From IMG/VR virus record IMGVR_UViG_3300025073_000161, positions 1 through 24,853 of that record: a stretch of DNA of 24,853 bases. One strand, written 5' to 3'. The stretch comes from a virus. A program made the translations under genes and the position numbers. The stretch's first letter is position 1, and every line of letters starts with the position of its first letter. The notes beneath the pieces were generated by a model. It was not told the DNA's origin. It was given only the letters and a program-made list of their open reading frames with translations, and did no database searches. Below are positions 8,293 to 15,387 of this stretch, piece after piece.

Positions 8293-8883
8293 TTATGGCA
8301 TATCAGGCCATAACAAATGACGTTTTTCGAGGTTTTGTTTTTGCGTTATAACTTGAATGTTCGTATGTGCATGAAAACCACATACGGTATTGCCGCGCAA
8401 TGGAACAATATGGTCAACCACCCATTTAACTTTAGCTAACCTCGTTCTTTCCCTGGCAAGCGAATGCGCCTCTGCAATAATAAACATATTAGCCCACAAT
8501 TGGGTAGCGTTTCGCGCGACAGCCCTCCTTTTGGCATTATTTGCCATTCTTCTATCAAGAGATATTCCCCTTGCTTTTTTAGCGGTCAAAAGCTCTTTTT
8601 CTTTGTTGTTTTTTCTCCAGTCACGCATATACTGATTGTACTTATCTCTATTATTTTCAACCCATTTTTTATGTAATGTAGATTGTTGTTGCTTGTTTTT
8701 GATATAGCGCAACATGTCTCTTAATTTTACTTTTTCTGCATTCTCTATATTCCACTCTTGGGAGCTTTTGATCAAACATCTTTTGCATGAATAGCCAAGC
8801 CCGTCCTTGGTGTTTTTTCTAGCATAAAACTCATCTGTGTTTTTTACTTCCCCACATTTTGCGCATTGTTTGTTTGCAATCAT
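8293..8883 (-). CDS. HNH homing-type endonuclease with N-terminal zinc ribbon
   Basis: A 196-aa protein. Cys7, Cys10, Cys33 and Cys36 (QCAKCGEVK and YSCKRC) form a treble-clef or zinc-ribbon element typical of phage HNH nucleases. Residues 40-120 are Lys/Arg/Asn-rich and helical. The HNH centre is at 157-187: DHIVPL (Asp157-His158), a His-rich turn GFHAHTN, Asn175 and QKQNLEK (Asn184). The codon choice is visibly more A+T-rich than the flanking structural genes, suggesting separate acquisition. It lies between the nozzle-like and fibre genes as a free-standing element, starting at ATG 8883 with an ATGA overlap on the nozzle-like stop, so it is carried on the late transcript. The product probably cuts related genomes lacking the gene. 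Nuclease family is well supported; homing is inferred. Confidence 0.9.
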   Translation of the reverse strand: MIANKQCAKCGEVKNTDEFYARKNTKDGLGYSCKRCLIKSSQEWNIENAEKVKLRDMLRYIKNKQQQSTLHKKWVENNRDKYNQYMRDWRKNNKEKELLTAKKARGISLDRRMANNAKRRAVARNATQLWANMFIIAEAHSLARERTRLAKVKWVVDHIVPLRGNTVCGFHAHTNIQVITQKQNLEKRHLLWPDMP

Positions 8884-10931
8884 CTTTTCATCCTTCTCGG
8901 TGTAAATGTTATCGTCGCCCCGCTTAGAGTAAACGAATCATGCTCATCTGAATAGCTAGAAAATGCGAGTGAAATATTTTCTGCAACGCCATCAATATCA
9001 GCATCCAATGGAATTAATGTGCGCCCATCAAAAAACACAGATGAATCGAACGATTCACCGCTATCGAAATACGCAGAACTGGTGTTTATTTGCAGCGTTG
9101 TACTTGTTGGCTGCGGAATATCCGGTGAAGAATAACCAAGCCTATATGTCATATCAACTTCGCCATAACTATCGCTTCTTGCCTCAAGTGTCATTCTGCG
9201 AAATTGCTTGAGCGTTTGCGGGCTTTGCAAGTGATTGTATGCGAGTTCTAAATTGGCGGAAATTTTCTCCCCATCGAATGATGTGCCAACATCCATCTGG
9301 TAGACCATCCCATTTGTTGAGCCAAAATATATTTCCTCTGCCCCGGATGCGCTTTCCTGTGAGCATATGCATGACACTGTTTCGGTTGTGGTTATCGGCA
9401 TTATTCCAGCGACCTTATTACCAGAGAACGTGACATACAGCGCACGTCCGCCGCTAAAAAATATTCGATATTGGTTCTTTTCGCGAACGATACAACTCGC
9501 TACAGACGTTCCCATCAAATCACTCAGCGTGCGCTTAACTGCGTTCGATATGGTTGCACCGGAAAAATTACCAAAATTCTGCGAGGTTGCCAGCGTAGTA
9601 ATGCCGCGATCATCCAGCATAACCCCTTGCCCTATGTACTGCGTTGTCCATTCGATTGCGCCGCTTTCTGGATTGAATAGCGTAAGGTTCCAGTCCGCCA
9701 CTGTTGTTCCATACAAAACATAAGTTTGATTGCGATTGAATATAACCATCGCGCCAGCCGTGGTGCTTCCCGGTTGCGTCATGAACCCTGTGCATTGATC
9801 TCCGACCGCTATTTCTCCCGCCCCTGTAATTATTGACCACGCATGTGGAGTGCCGATACCGCTGTGTTGCACCGATCCTGCAATTGATATAAATAGGTGT
9901 TTTTTGAATTCTGTTATGTGCTCTGGTGTGTCCGTTGCCATTCCGGTGCTGATGCGGATAAAAGCTGTCCCATCGAACTCGAACGCCTTATTTACCCCAT
10001 CACATCCATACATCTTTGTTGTGTTGTATGCCCCGCCGAAGTTGTGGTTTAAAAATTCGTATCGACCACCCGGCAATAGCGTGATCGCGGTTGAGTCGCC
10101 GCTGATGGTGGCAACATTTAACGATGCACCAATGTTTAAATCCTCTGCTTGGAATGTGCCGGTTTGAGAGGCAAACGTGACAATTCCTGCCGCAGTTCCT
10201 GCCCCCCAACTTCCGCTTTGCAGTCCAACCCCTGCGATTACAGCGGTTGCGCCTGATGTTGCACCAGTGATCGTGTTGCCGACTTGTATTTCGGTTGTTC
10301 CACCAGATGTAAAACTCAGTTCCTTACCAAGAGCTACGGACGCCCAACCGGACGCCGATGATTTATGCATTACTGCGGCAGTCCCTCCGGTATTATTTCT
10401 GAATGCATATTTGTTGCCATTGAATTGCCATACTCCGAGGATTGATCCAGACCCTGGAACTGCGGCAATGTCCGCCCGATACTGATCCGCCGCCAAGTTC
10501 TTGTATTGCGCATTCAGTGCTGGCGTTCCAGCTCCACCGCTAGAAGATCCTGCCGATGATGTAGCAACTGGCAAACCTGAGATATTCAGCGTCTCAGCAA
10601 CAAATGTCCCGGTTATTTTGGTAATGAAAAAGGTTGTAGCGTTGGCGGCAATAATAATTGCGGTCGCCCCTGACGTTGCGCCAGTTATCGTATTGCCGAT
10701 TGCATAAGCGCCAGTTATTGATACAGGGATGCTGCTATACGTCGCATCAGACGGCTTTGCTCTTCCGTCGAATCGCTCATACCCGCCGATTCTCGTGTAA
10801 CCTCCATAAGTGCCGCACTCGAAATTTGTAGCGGATATTGCCACGCCAGCAGGGATCATGATCGATGGCGTTTCTTCGTCTAACCCACCTTTGAAGGCGA
10901 AGAATTTTTGCTGTACAGGGGCAAATTTCAT
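8880..10931 (-). CDS. Tail nozzle-like/tail tube beta-rich protein, 683 aa
   Basis: A large beta-rich protein beginning MKFAPVQQKFFAFKGGLDEE, a start typical of podovirus stopper/nozzle proteins encoded after the adaptor. The body has repeated Trp/Phe/Tyr-turn strands (GVWQFNGNKYAFRN, YEFLNHNFGGAYNTTKMYG, KKHLFISIAGSVQHSGIG, MVIFNRNQTYVLYGTTVADW), a spacing that fits beta-propeller-like blades. Two near-identical inserted segments are obvious: NTITGATSGATA at 80-91 and again at 219-230, each followed within 30-40 residues by a GTFxAExLNI strand, so one beta domain has been duplicated inside the chain. The start at 10931 overlaps the adaptor stop (ATGA), and its own stop overlaps the HNH start. 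The tail-nozzle role is inferred from gene order and architecture. Confidence 0.8.
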   Translation of the reverse strand: MKFAPVQQKFFAFKGGLDEETPSIMIPAGVAISATNFECGTYGGYTRIGGYERFDGRAKPSDATYSSIPVSITGAYAIGNTITGATSGATAIIIAANATTFFITKITGTFVAETLNISGLPVATSSAGSSSGGAGTPALNAQYKNLAADQYRADIAAVPGSGSILGVWQFNGNKYAFRNNTGGTAAVMHKSSASGWASVALGKELSFTSGGTTEIQVGNTITGATSGATAVIAGVGLQSGSWGAGTAAGIVTFASQTGTFQAEDLNIGASLNVATISGDSTAITLLPGGRYEFLNHNFGGAYNTTKMYGCDGVNKAFEFDGTAFIRISTGMATDTPEHITEFKKHLFISIAGSVQHSGIGTPHAWSIITGAGEIAVGDQCTGFMTQPGSTTAGAMVIFNRNQTYVLYGTTVADWNLTLFNPESGAIEWTTQYIGQGVMLDDRGITTLATSQNFGNFSGATISNAVKRTLSDLMGTSVASCIVREKNQYRIFFSGGRALYVTFSGNKVAGIMPITTTETVSCICSQESASGAEEIYFGSTNGMVYQMDVGTSFDGEKISANLELAYNHLQSPQTLKQFRRMTLEARSDSYGEVDMTYRLGYSSPDIPQPTSTTLQINTSSAYFDSGESFDSSVFFDGRTLIPLDADIDGVAENISLAFSSYSDEHDSFTLSGATITFTPRRMKR

Positions 10932-11608
10932 GCCAGCGCCCCACCGATCATTATATCTGGCATACGGTCAGCGGACATTCGCAGCATCATCTTGTTGAAC
11001 TCATTCTCACCTCGTTGATACACCTCAATTGCGCTATATTGTGCGCCATAGTGCATCATAGCTCTGTACACGATAGCCAAATGATATTGGGTTGGCAGGA
11101 TGGGGATATCAGCGTCAAGCGTCATTTCTGACGGCAACAAGAAATAATCTCCGACGATTGAATATCCGGCGGCAGTAATTGGGCCAAACCCGAGCGAATT
11201 ATTCGGTGTAACCGTAACTGCATCAGGGCGACTAGTGGTTGTTCGCAATGAACCGATCAGGAATGAATTACGCCATGCGTCATACGGCACATATGTGAGC
11301 GTTGTTTCTGAGCTTAGTCCTGCTGCTGTATCGTATACACGGAACGAATCCCTGTCCCACATACCCATGTTTGTAAGCGCCAAGTCTGCTGTCGAATATG
11401 TTTGCTGACCTGCAACGGTTGCGAATGGCGTCAGAGAAGTGCGCAGCCAATCCCAATCCCTGTGTGCTGATTGTATGTCGAGCCATGCCGCATTTATCCA
11501 ATTCACCAGCCGCAGGTTTAAACCTGTTTGACCGACAACCGTAGATGGCCCGTTACCGGCCACGCCGCACTCCGTTGACAGTCGCGCCACCAATTGCAGG
11601 AAGTTCAT
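10928..11608 (-). CDS. Head-tail adaptor/connector protein (SU10/P22-gp4-like type)
   Basis: A 226-aa protein whose pattern fits phage adaptor proteins. An N-terminal helical segment (MNFLQLVARLSTECGVAG) is followed by the motif LVNWINAAWLDIQSAHRDWDWL at about 33-54, the conserved helix-turn-DW(D/N)WL signature of podovirus and siphovirus head-completion adaptors. A beta-rich domain (about 60-165, with TYSTADL) follows. A C-terminal helical region has LPTQYHLAIVYRAMMHYGAQY and a Glu/Arg helix, the other hallmark of the family. Such proteins form a dodecameric ring under the portal. It follows a 157-aa structural-type gene by three bases and overlaps the nozzle-like gene by ATGA. No strong Shine-Dalgarno is seen, so coupling is likely. 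Confidence 0.82.
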   Translation of the reverse strand: MNFLQLVARLSTECGVAGNGPSTVVGQTGLNLRLVNWINAAWLDIQSAHRDWDWLRTSLTPFATVAGQQTYSTADLALTNMGMWDRDSFRVYDTAAGLSSETTLTYVPYDAWRNSFLIGSLRTTTSRPDAVTVTPNNSLGFGPITAAGYSIVGDYFLLPSEMTLDADIPILPTQYHLAIVYRAMMHYGAQYSAIEVYQRGENEFNKMMLRMSADRMPDIMIGGALA

Positions 11609-11611
11609 AAC

Positions 11612-12085
11612 TTACAGCTCCGCTCGTATACGACGCATCCACTCAACGCCACGACCTTGAGCAGGGTCTGACAGCACGCTCAGCGGGTATTTGGCGCGGG
11701 TGTTGCGCAAAACGCGATTGTTGATGATCTTTGCGCCAATATCTTCGTGAGACGTGGAAATTGATACAGGCTTCGAGCGCATCAATACTTCAACGAATTT
11801 GCGTTTCAATCTGACATTCTGTCCTACCGGTATCCATGCTGTCTCACCGTTGACAGCCACATCGATTACGGTTGGTGCGTTTTCCTCGGACGATGGCTCT
11901 ATCATGATTTCAAGGATGTCCTCATTGAATTTCAATGCGTCTACATAGTTTTTGTTTAGAGCATTTGCGTCAGCAGGTACAATAACTTCGCTTTCGCGGT
12001 TGAGTGCGCCGGTAATTGGCAGATCGATATTTGATGGCTGCGCCAATGGAAAATCTTCTGAATGGCGCTCTTTTATGCGTGGCAT
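11612..12085 (-). CDS. Conserved hypothetical virion-module protein, 157 aa
   Basis: Start ATG at 12085 with a very strong AGGAGG five bases upstream. I do not recognise the family. The N-terminal 25 residues are polar and Pro-rich. The middle part (about 30-95) looks beta-rich (ILEIMIEPSS, PTVIDVAVNGETAWIPVGQNVRLKRKFVEVLMRS). The C-terminal third is basic (NNRVLRNTRAKYPLS, GVEWMRRIRAEL). Position between the decoration-type proteins and the adaptor is where phages with N4-gp56-type capsids often keep a small conserved protein of head assembly or completion. It is preceded by an intercistronic hairpin (12113-12145). Confidence 0.8.
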   Translation of the reverse strand: MPRIKERHSEDFPLAQPSNIDLPITGALNRESEVIVPADANALNKNYVDALKFNEDILEIMIEPSSEENAPTVIDVAVNGETAWIPVGQNVRLKRKFVEVLMRSKPVSISTSHEDIGAKIINNRVLRNTRAKYPLSVLSDPAQGRGVEWMRRIRAEL

Positions 12086-12112
12086 ATTACCTCCTTGATA
12101 GATTGCAGAAAT

Positions 12113-12145
12113 ATCGCAGGCACTTAATATTTAAGCGCCTGCGAT
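12113..12145 (-). other. Intercistronic RNA hairpin
   Basis: An inverted repeat with a 9-bp outer stem (ATCGCAGGC with GCCTGCGAT), one A/C mismatch, a 5-bp inner stem (CTTAA with TTAAG) and a three-base loop. It lies between the stop of the 161-aa gene and the Shine-Dalgarno of the 157-aa gene. No T-run follows in the direction of transcription, so it is unlikely to be a full terminator. mRNA stabilisation, processing or attenuation downstream of the capsid/decoration genes is more plausible. Confidence 0.7.
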
Positions 12146-12148
12146 TGA

Positions 12149-12634
12149 TTACACCAGTTGATCTGGCATACCCAGCGCAAAATCGGTGCGCGCATAAGTG
12201 ATGCCTGTTACCGATGCTTGATTGCTTGATCCTTGCACCCAGCCTGTAGTTGCATCAGCCGTCGATCCAGCCAATATAGTCAAAGCACCAATTGGGCAGA
12301 AGTCGTCAGGCAAGGCTGGGAATTGAGGTTTATGCTTCCATGTGTAGTCGCCAGCCAAAGCTACTACAGTTCCTTGGGCGCACTTCAAATCACCGTTTGC
12401 ATTGAATCCATACACGAACACAGAACCATATCCTGCCTTTACACCGACGAATGCTGCGCCGGTATTGATATCCGTGGTAGGGGTTGCCGTGTTAGACAGC
12501 GCTGCGTGACTATACGCCTTTCCGCGAATAGCATACGGCAGAGTTCCGGTAGATGAAACGGTTGTGGTTGTCCCGGCGGCGAGCGTTGCTTTGCCCAGTG
12601 CGCCGGTCAACGAGGTTTGTGAAAGACGATCCAT
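12149..12634 (-). CDS. Decoration/head-fibre-type protein, paralogue of the preceding gene, 161 aa
   Basis: Start ATG at 12634 with AAAGGAGA eight bases upstream. The protein is Ala/Thr/Gly/Ser-rich and beta-type. It shares an ordered series of features with the 172-aa protein encoded just upstream: an N-terminal SLTGALGK-type helix, YAIRGKAYSHAA (compare YHASCKGKLVSVAA), VFVYGFNANGDL (compare VYAFFIDSAG), FPALPDDFCPIGALTI (compare FPPIPEGKALLGFVTI), and a Gly/Thr loop after it. The two therefore look like diverged tandem copies. Sitting directly after the major capsid gene, the pair probably decorates or stabilises the capsid surface. The paralogy is read from the sequences; the role is inferred. 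Confidence 0.82.
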   Translation of the reverse strand: MDRLSQTSLTGALGKATLAAGTTTTVSSTGTLPYAIRGKAYSHAALSNTATPTTDINTGAAFVGVKAGYGSVFVYGFNANGDLKCAQGTVVALAGDYTWKHKPQFPALPDDFCPIGALTILAGSTADATTGWVQGSSNQASVTGITYARTDFALGMPDQLV

Positions 12635-12646
12635 TTTGATTCTCCT

Positions 12647-13165
12647 TTATGCAGTAATTACGGTTGGGTCAAATGCGCCAAGCACATTGACATAAACAGC
12701 GTTTGGAACGACGGTTGCATCATCTAGCGCAGTAGTGCCGCCGACGAAATTGCCCGTTCCTGTTGGGTTGATGGTGACAAATCCCAGCAATGCCTTACCT
12801 TCTGGAATAGGCGGAAATACGACAGCAGCCAGCGTCGCACCCTCAATACCCATCGCACTTGTTCCAGTTCCTGCGGAATCGATAAAAAATGCGTAGACAT
12901 TGAATTTGGCATTGGTTACTGTGCCAGCGAGTGCCGCCTGGTCAGTTGCAGCGGCCACCGAAACCAGCTTTCCCTTGCATGAAGCGTGATATGCGGCAGC
13001 TCCAGTTTTGACCAATGCAGACCCGGCGGTCTTGATTGCAAGACCTGCTGTTGAAAGTGATTGCGTAGACATCCGGTCGGAAATCGGGTTAAGCACTTGT
13101 TGCAGCGCGTAACTTGACTTACCGTCCGGGATTCCCTGTAACCATTGTCGGATAGTTCCAATCAT
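12647..13165 (-). CDS. Decoration/head-fibre-type protein, 172 aa
   Basis: The open frame runs to 13210, but ATG 13165 is chosen because AAAGGAG lies nine bases upstream and the extra N-terminal residues would be encoded by the hairpin. The product starts MIGTIRQWLQGIPDGK. After a polar N-terminal 45 residues comes a beta-rich Ala/Gly/Thr domain: AYHASCKGKLVSVAA, NVYAFFIDSAGTG, VVFPPIPEGKALLGFVTINP, then a Gly-rich loop and a closing VYVNVLGAF strand. This is the domain shared with the 161-aa protein that follows. Positioned first after the major capsid protein, it is a good candidate for a capsid decoration protein or head fibre. No enzymatic motif is present. Confidence 0.82.
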   Translation of the reverse strand: MIGTIRQWLQGIPDGKSSYALQQVLNPISDRMSTQSLSTAGLAIKTAGSALVKTGAAAYHASCKGKLVSVAAATDQAALAGTVTNAKFNVYAFFIDSAGTGTSAMGIEGATLAAVVFPPIPEGKALLGFVTINPTGTGNFVGGTTALDDATVVPNAVYVNVLGAFDPTVITA

Positions 13166-13186
13166 GTTTTTTTCTCCTTTAATGGA

Positions 13187-13208
13187 GAGCCGAAAATTAA
13201 TTCGGCTC
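13187..13208 (-). other. Intercistronic RNA hairpin after the major capsid gene
   Basis: A perfect 8-bp stem (GAGCCGAA with TTCGGCTC) and a six-base loop TTAATT, starting six bases after the capsid stop codon. The run of T needed for intrinsic termination is missing, and the decoration gene's Shine-Dalgarno follows closely. It could protect the 3' end of capsid mRNA or tune the capsid-to-decoration ratio. Function is inferred; the structure is directly readable. Confidence 0.7.
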
Positions 13209-13213
13209 ATTGG

Positions 13214-14284
13214 TTACAGTGTTTTCACGCCAACGTTGCCGACCGCGCACCATGAAGCATTTTCCAGCAATGCGGCCTTGTACCAGATAGCGCCAGCGTA
13301 GCCGCGCTGCCCAAGTGGGTCAGACTTGTCTTTCTGGCTTGGAGGCAGGAACGTGATGTCCACAGACTCTTTGCCGCGAATGCTGATCTGCGAGAATGCA
13401 TCCTTGGCCAGCACGATAAACTGATATACGTCCATACTGGTGCCGGTGGTAGAGCTTGCAGAGCCAGTGCCGGTCCATGTTGCGATAGCCGCACCTGCGT
13501 CTTGGATACTGGGCAGGTCAGGCGACAACACAAAGCGGAATTCCTCGCACTTGCCGATTTCGTTCGGAACAGGCGTACCAGATGCATACTTCTCGATAGG
13601 GGTGAAATTCGGCAGGTCTCTAATTTCAGCCGCCAGGTCTGTATGTCCGTAGACAAAATATCCAGCTCCGACAGGGTCTGTGCTGTAATTCGCCGAGGCT
13701 TTCAGCAGCGATGTGACTGTGCTGCCGTGATTAGCCGCCATCGAGCGCACGATCTTTCGGATCATGTTAAGTGTGATCGGGCCGTTAACCGTAGCGCGCG
13801 AAGTTCCGGTGCCACCATAAAACTGATTGGTGGATGCCTTCAGCTCGCCATAGACGATCTGCTCATTAACCAGCGTGATGCGTTCGCCTATTTGTTCTTT
13901 CTGTGCGCTTGGTGCGTCGTCTTCGTACAAATCAGCCATTTGGTCAGTCAGACCGTATAGGCATGAATACTGGCGCATTACAACCGTAATATCCATCGGT
14001 ACGATAGACTCAGGTGCGCGAGTTACACCTTCGGATGTTTCGTGCCCCTGAACTAATGCCGTGCTACGATCGCCGGTGCCGTTCTGAAAAAACTGGTTAG
14101 GGTTCGATGTGGTAGCGCCATATGGAACCCACCTGCGGGCAACATATGTTTTGCTGCTGTTCTTTGGCATTTTTTCTTGGCGGCCAGCCCGTCCCAGAAC
14201 TTCTTGCGGGATGGCGTGCGCCAAAATACGACCCTTGTATTTGTCAATCCGCGCAGGGTTCAGCGCGTATATTTGCATAGTCAT
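13214..14284 (-). CDS. Major capsid protein, N4 gp56 family type
   Basis: The main structural subunit of the head. The 356-aa product starts at ATG 14284 behind AAAGGAG. Family-typical features are the N-terminus MQIYALNPARIDKYKGRILAHA, the stretch KTYVARRWVPYG near 45-56, EGVTRAPESIVPMDITVVMRQY (about 84-105), a central helical segment ITLVNEQIVYGELKA, NMIRKIVRSMAANHG (about 168-182), then YFVYGHTDLAAEIRDLPNFTPIEKY, and a C-terminal GAIWYKAALLENASWCAVGNVGVKTL. Length and segment order match N4-gp56-type HK97-fold capsids found in many podoviruses. It follows the scaffold gene by 20 bases. No protease gene is adjacent and the N-terminus shows no obvious cleaved delta domain, consistent with a separate scaffold. 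Confidence 0.88.
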   Translation of the reverse strand: MTMQIYALNPARIDKYKGRILAHAIPQEVLGRAGRQEKMPKNSSKTYVARRWVPYGATTSNPNQFFQNGTGDRSTALVQGHETSEGVTRAPESIVPMDITVVMRQYSCLYGLTDQMADLYEDDAPSAQKEQIGERITLVNEQIVYGELKASTNQFYGGTGTSRATVNGPITLNMIRKIVRSMAANHGSTVTSLLKASANYSTDPVGAGYFVYGHTDLAAEIRDLPNFTPIEKYASGTPVPNEIGKCEEFRFVLSPDLPSIQDAGAAIATWTGTGSASSTTGTSMDVYQFIVLAKDAFSQISIRGKESVDITFLPPSQKDKSDPLGQRGYAGAIWYKAALLENASWCAVGNVGVKTL

Positions 14285-14303
14285 GGTATATCTCCTTTAA
14301 TGG

Positions 14304-15095
14304 TTATCTGCCGTTAAATCCGGCATTAAATGCGTCGTTGTTGTCGGTAGGTGGCTCATAACCGCCATCACCTTTTGGCGTAACCGCCTGATCGAAACGA
14401 TCTTGCCGTTCCGCTTTCTTCTTGAGCGACTCTTGATGAGCGGTAAACTTGTCTATGGCGCGACCAATAACTACAGGATTCCAGCTCCCATTTAGCCGAG
14501 ACTGGTATTCTTGTGGCTGGGCTGCGAACCATTGAAAAAACTCCGGGCTGCCAGGCTTGTTTTCCAAGCTGTTGCCGATCACTGATTCCCATTCTGGATG
14601 GGTTTCAGACAAAGTTTCTTTTGCATCCTGAACCAGCACTTCGCGGCGGATATGTTCAACCAGTTCCGGTCTTGCTTTTTCGAGAAACGGCTGAATGCTG
14701 CTCTCGTCAACTCGCCCGGGGCCTCGCAATTTTCCCGCTACGCGCTGCAAAGCTTTCATGTGCGGCTCTAATAGGTCAGGGTATTCGTCGCGCAGTTCGG
14801 CAAAATCATCCTCTGTTATCTCTACAGATACGCCGGTTTGATCTTGATACTGTTTGATAACCCTTTCCAATCCACCCATTTTTCCGAATGCTGTATCAAA
14901 CTGTTTTCCTACCGTGGCCTTCAGTTCATCGACTGCGGCGGCGGCAGTGCTTAGCTTGGCGTACTCATCTTCGGTGATTTGCCGGTACTTCGGTTCTGCT
15001 TCCTGTTTTGTTTGCTGATCTTGAATCTCCGGCGTTTCCGTGGGAGTGCCCGTAAAACCTGCATCAAAATCAACATTGCCTTCAGCTTCGCTCAT
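14304..15095 (-). CDS. Capsid scaffolding protein
   Basis: A 263-aa, strongly acidic, Glu/Gln/Lys-rich helical protein located directly before the major capsid gene, the standard place for a separate scaffold. Start ATG 15095 has AAGGAG upstream. After a disordered Pro/Thr/Glu N-terminal part (about 1-40) come helical segments (about 45-90, 100-170) and a basic C-terminal region (SLKKKAERQDRFDQA, about 222-236) of the type that contacts capsid subunits. The short motif DFDAGF at residues 9-14 recurs as AFNAGF at 255-260, so the protein is bracketed by the same peptide. A related DFNAGY occurs in the 95-aa protein at 20155-20442. The scaffold role is inferred from position and composition. Confidence 0.85.
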   Translation of the reverse strand: MSEAEGNVDFDAGFTGTPTETPEIQDQQTKQEAEPKYRQITEDEYAKLSTAAAAVDELKATVGKQFDTAFGKMGGLERVIKQYQDQTGVSVEITEDDFAELRDEYPDLLEPHMKALQRVAGKLRGPGRVDESSIQPFLEKARPELVEHIRREVLVQDAKETLSETHPEWESVIGNSLENKPGSPEFFQWFAAQPQEYQSRLNGSWNPVVIGRAIDKFTAHQESLKKKAERQDRFDQAVTPKGDGGYEPPTDNNDAFNAGFNGR

Positions 15096-15161
15096 TGCTT
15101 TTTACTCCTTAGAACAAACCCCACAATTCGGGGTAGATTTCCTCCGGCGTTTCCGTGGGAG
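15027..15161. repeat. 20-bp direct repeat at the scaffold N-terminus and its upstream region
   Basis: The same 20 bases occur at 15027-15046 and 15142-15161. The first copy lies inside the scaffold gene and encodes the PTETPE stretch. The second lies in the short gap upstream of the scaffold Shine-Dalgarno, in the phase that would continue the preceding 68-aa frame past its stop. A local duplication or slippage event is the simplest origin. Confidence 0.8.
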
Positions 15162-15180
15162 GGTTGCTTGTGCCGTGCCG

Positions 15181-15387
15181 TTACCGGTGCGGCGATATTG
15201 CTATATCCTGCTTATCCATATCCAACATCTTGCGGATGCGCATTATGTCTCCGCGCACCAGCAGAGATTGATCGTGGGTAATCTGCGGCGACTCCAATTT
15301 GGAACGCGCCACTTCCAGCTCGTCGGCAAGATGCTTTTTCAGTCGCGCCCAGAGCGGAGTTTGCTTTTCGCCATCGGTCAGCTTCAT
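15181..15387 (-). CDS. Small protein between portal and scaffold, 68 aa
   Basis: Start ATG 15387 overlaps the portal stop (ATGA), so translation is coupled. The product is charged and helical (WARLKKHLADELEVARSKLES, then LLVRGDIMRIRKMLDMDKQD), resembling small helical proteins often found beside portal genes. I cannot name the family. After its TAA the same frame stays open for another 22 codons, to a second TAA next to the scaffold Shine-Dalgarno. Those codons spell a plausible acidic, Pro/Trp-containing tail (TETPEEIYPELWGLF), which may mean a recent nonsense change or read-through. Confidence 0.75.
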   Translation of the reverse strand: MKLTDGEKQTPLWARLKKHLADELEVARSKLESPQITHDQSLLVRGDIMRIRKMLDMDKQDIAISPHR

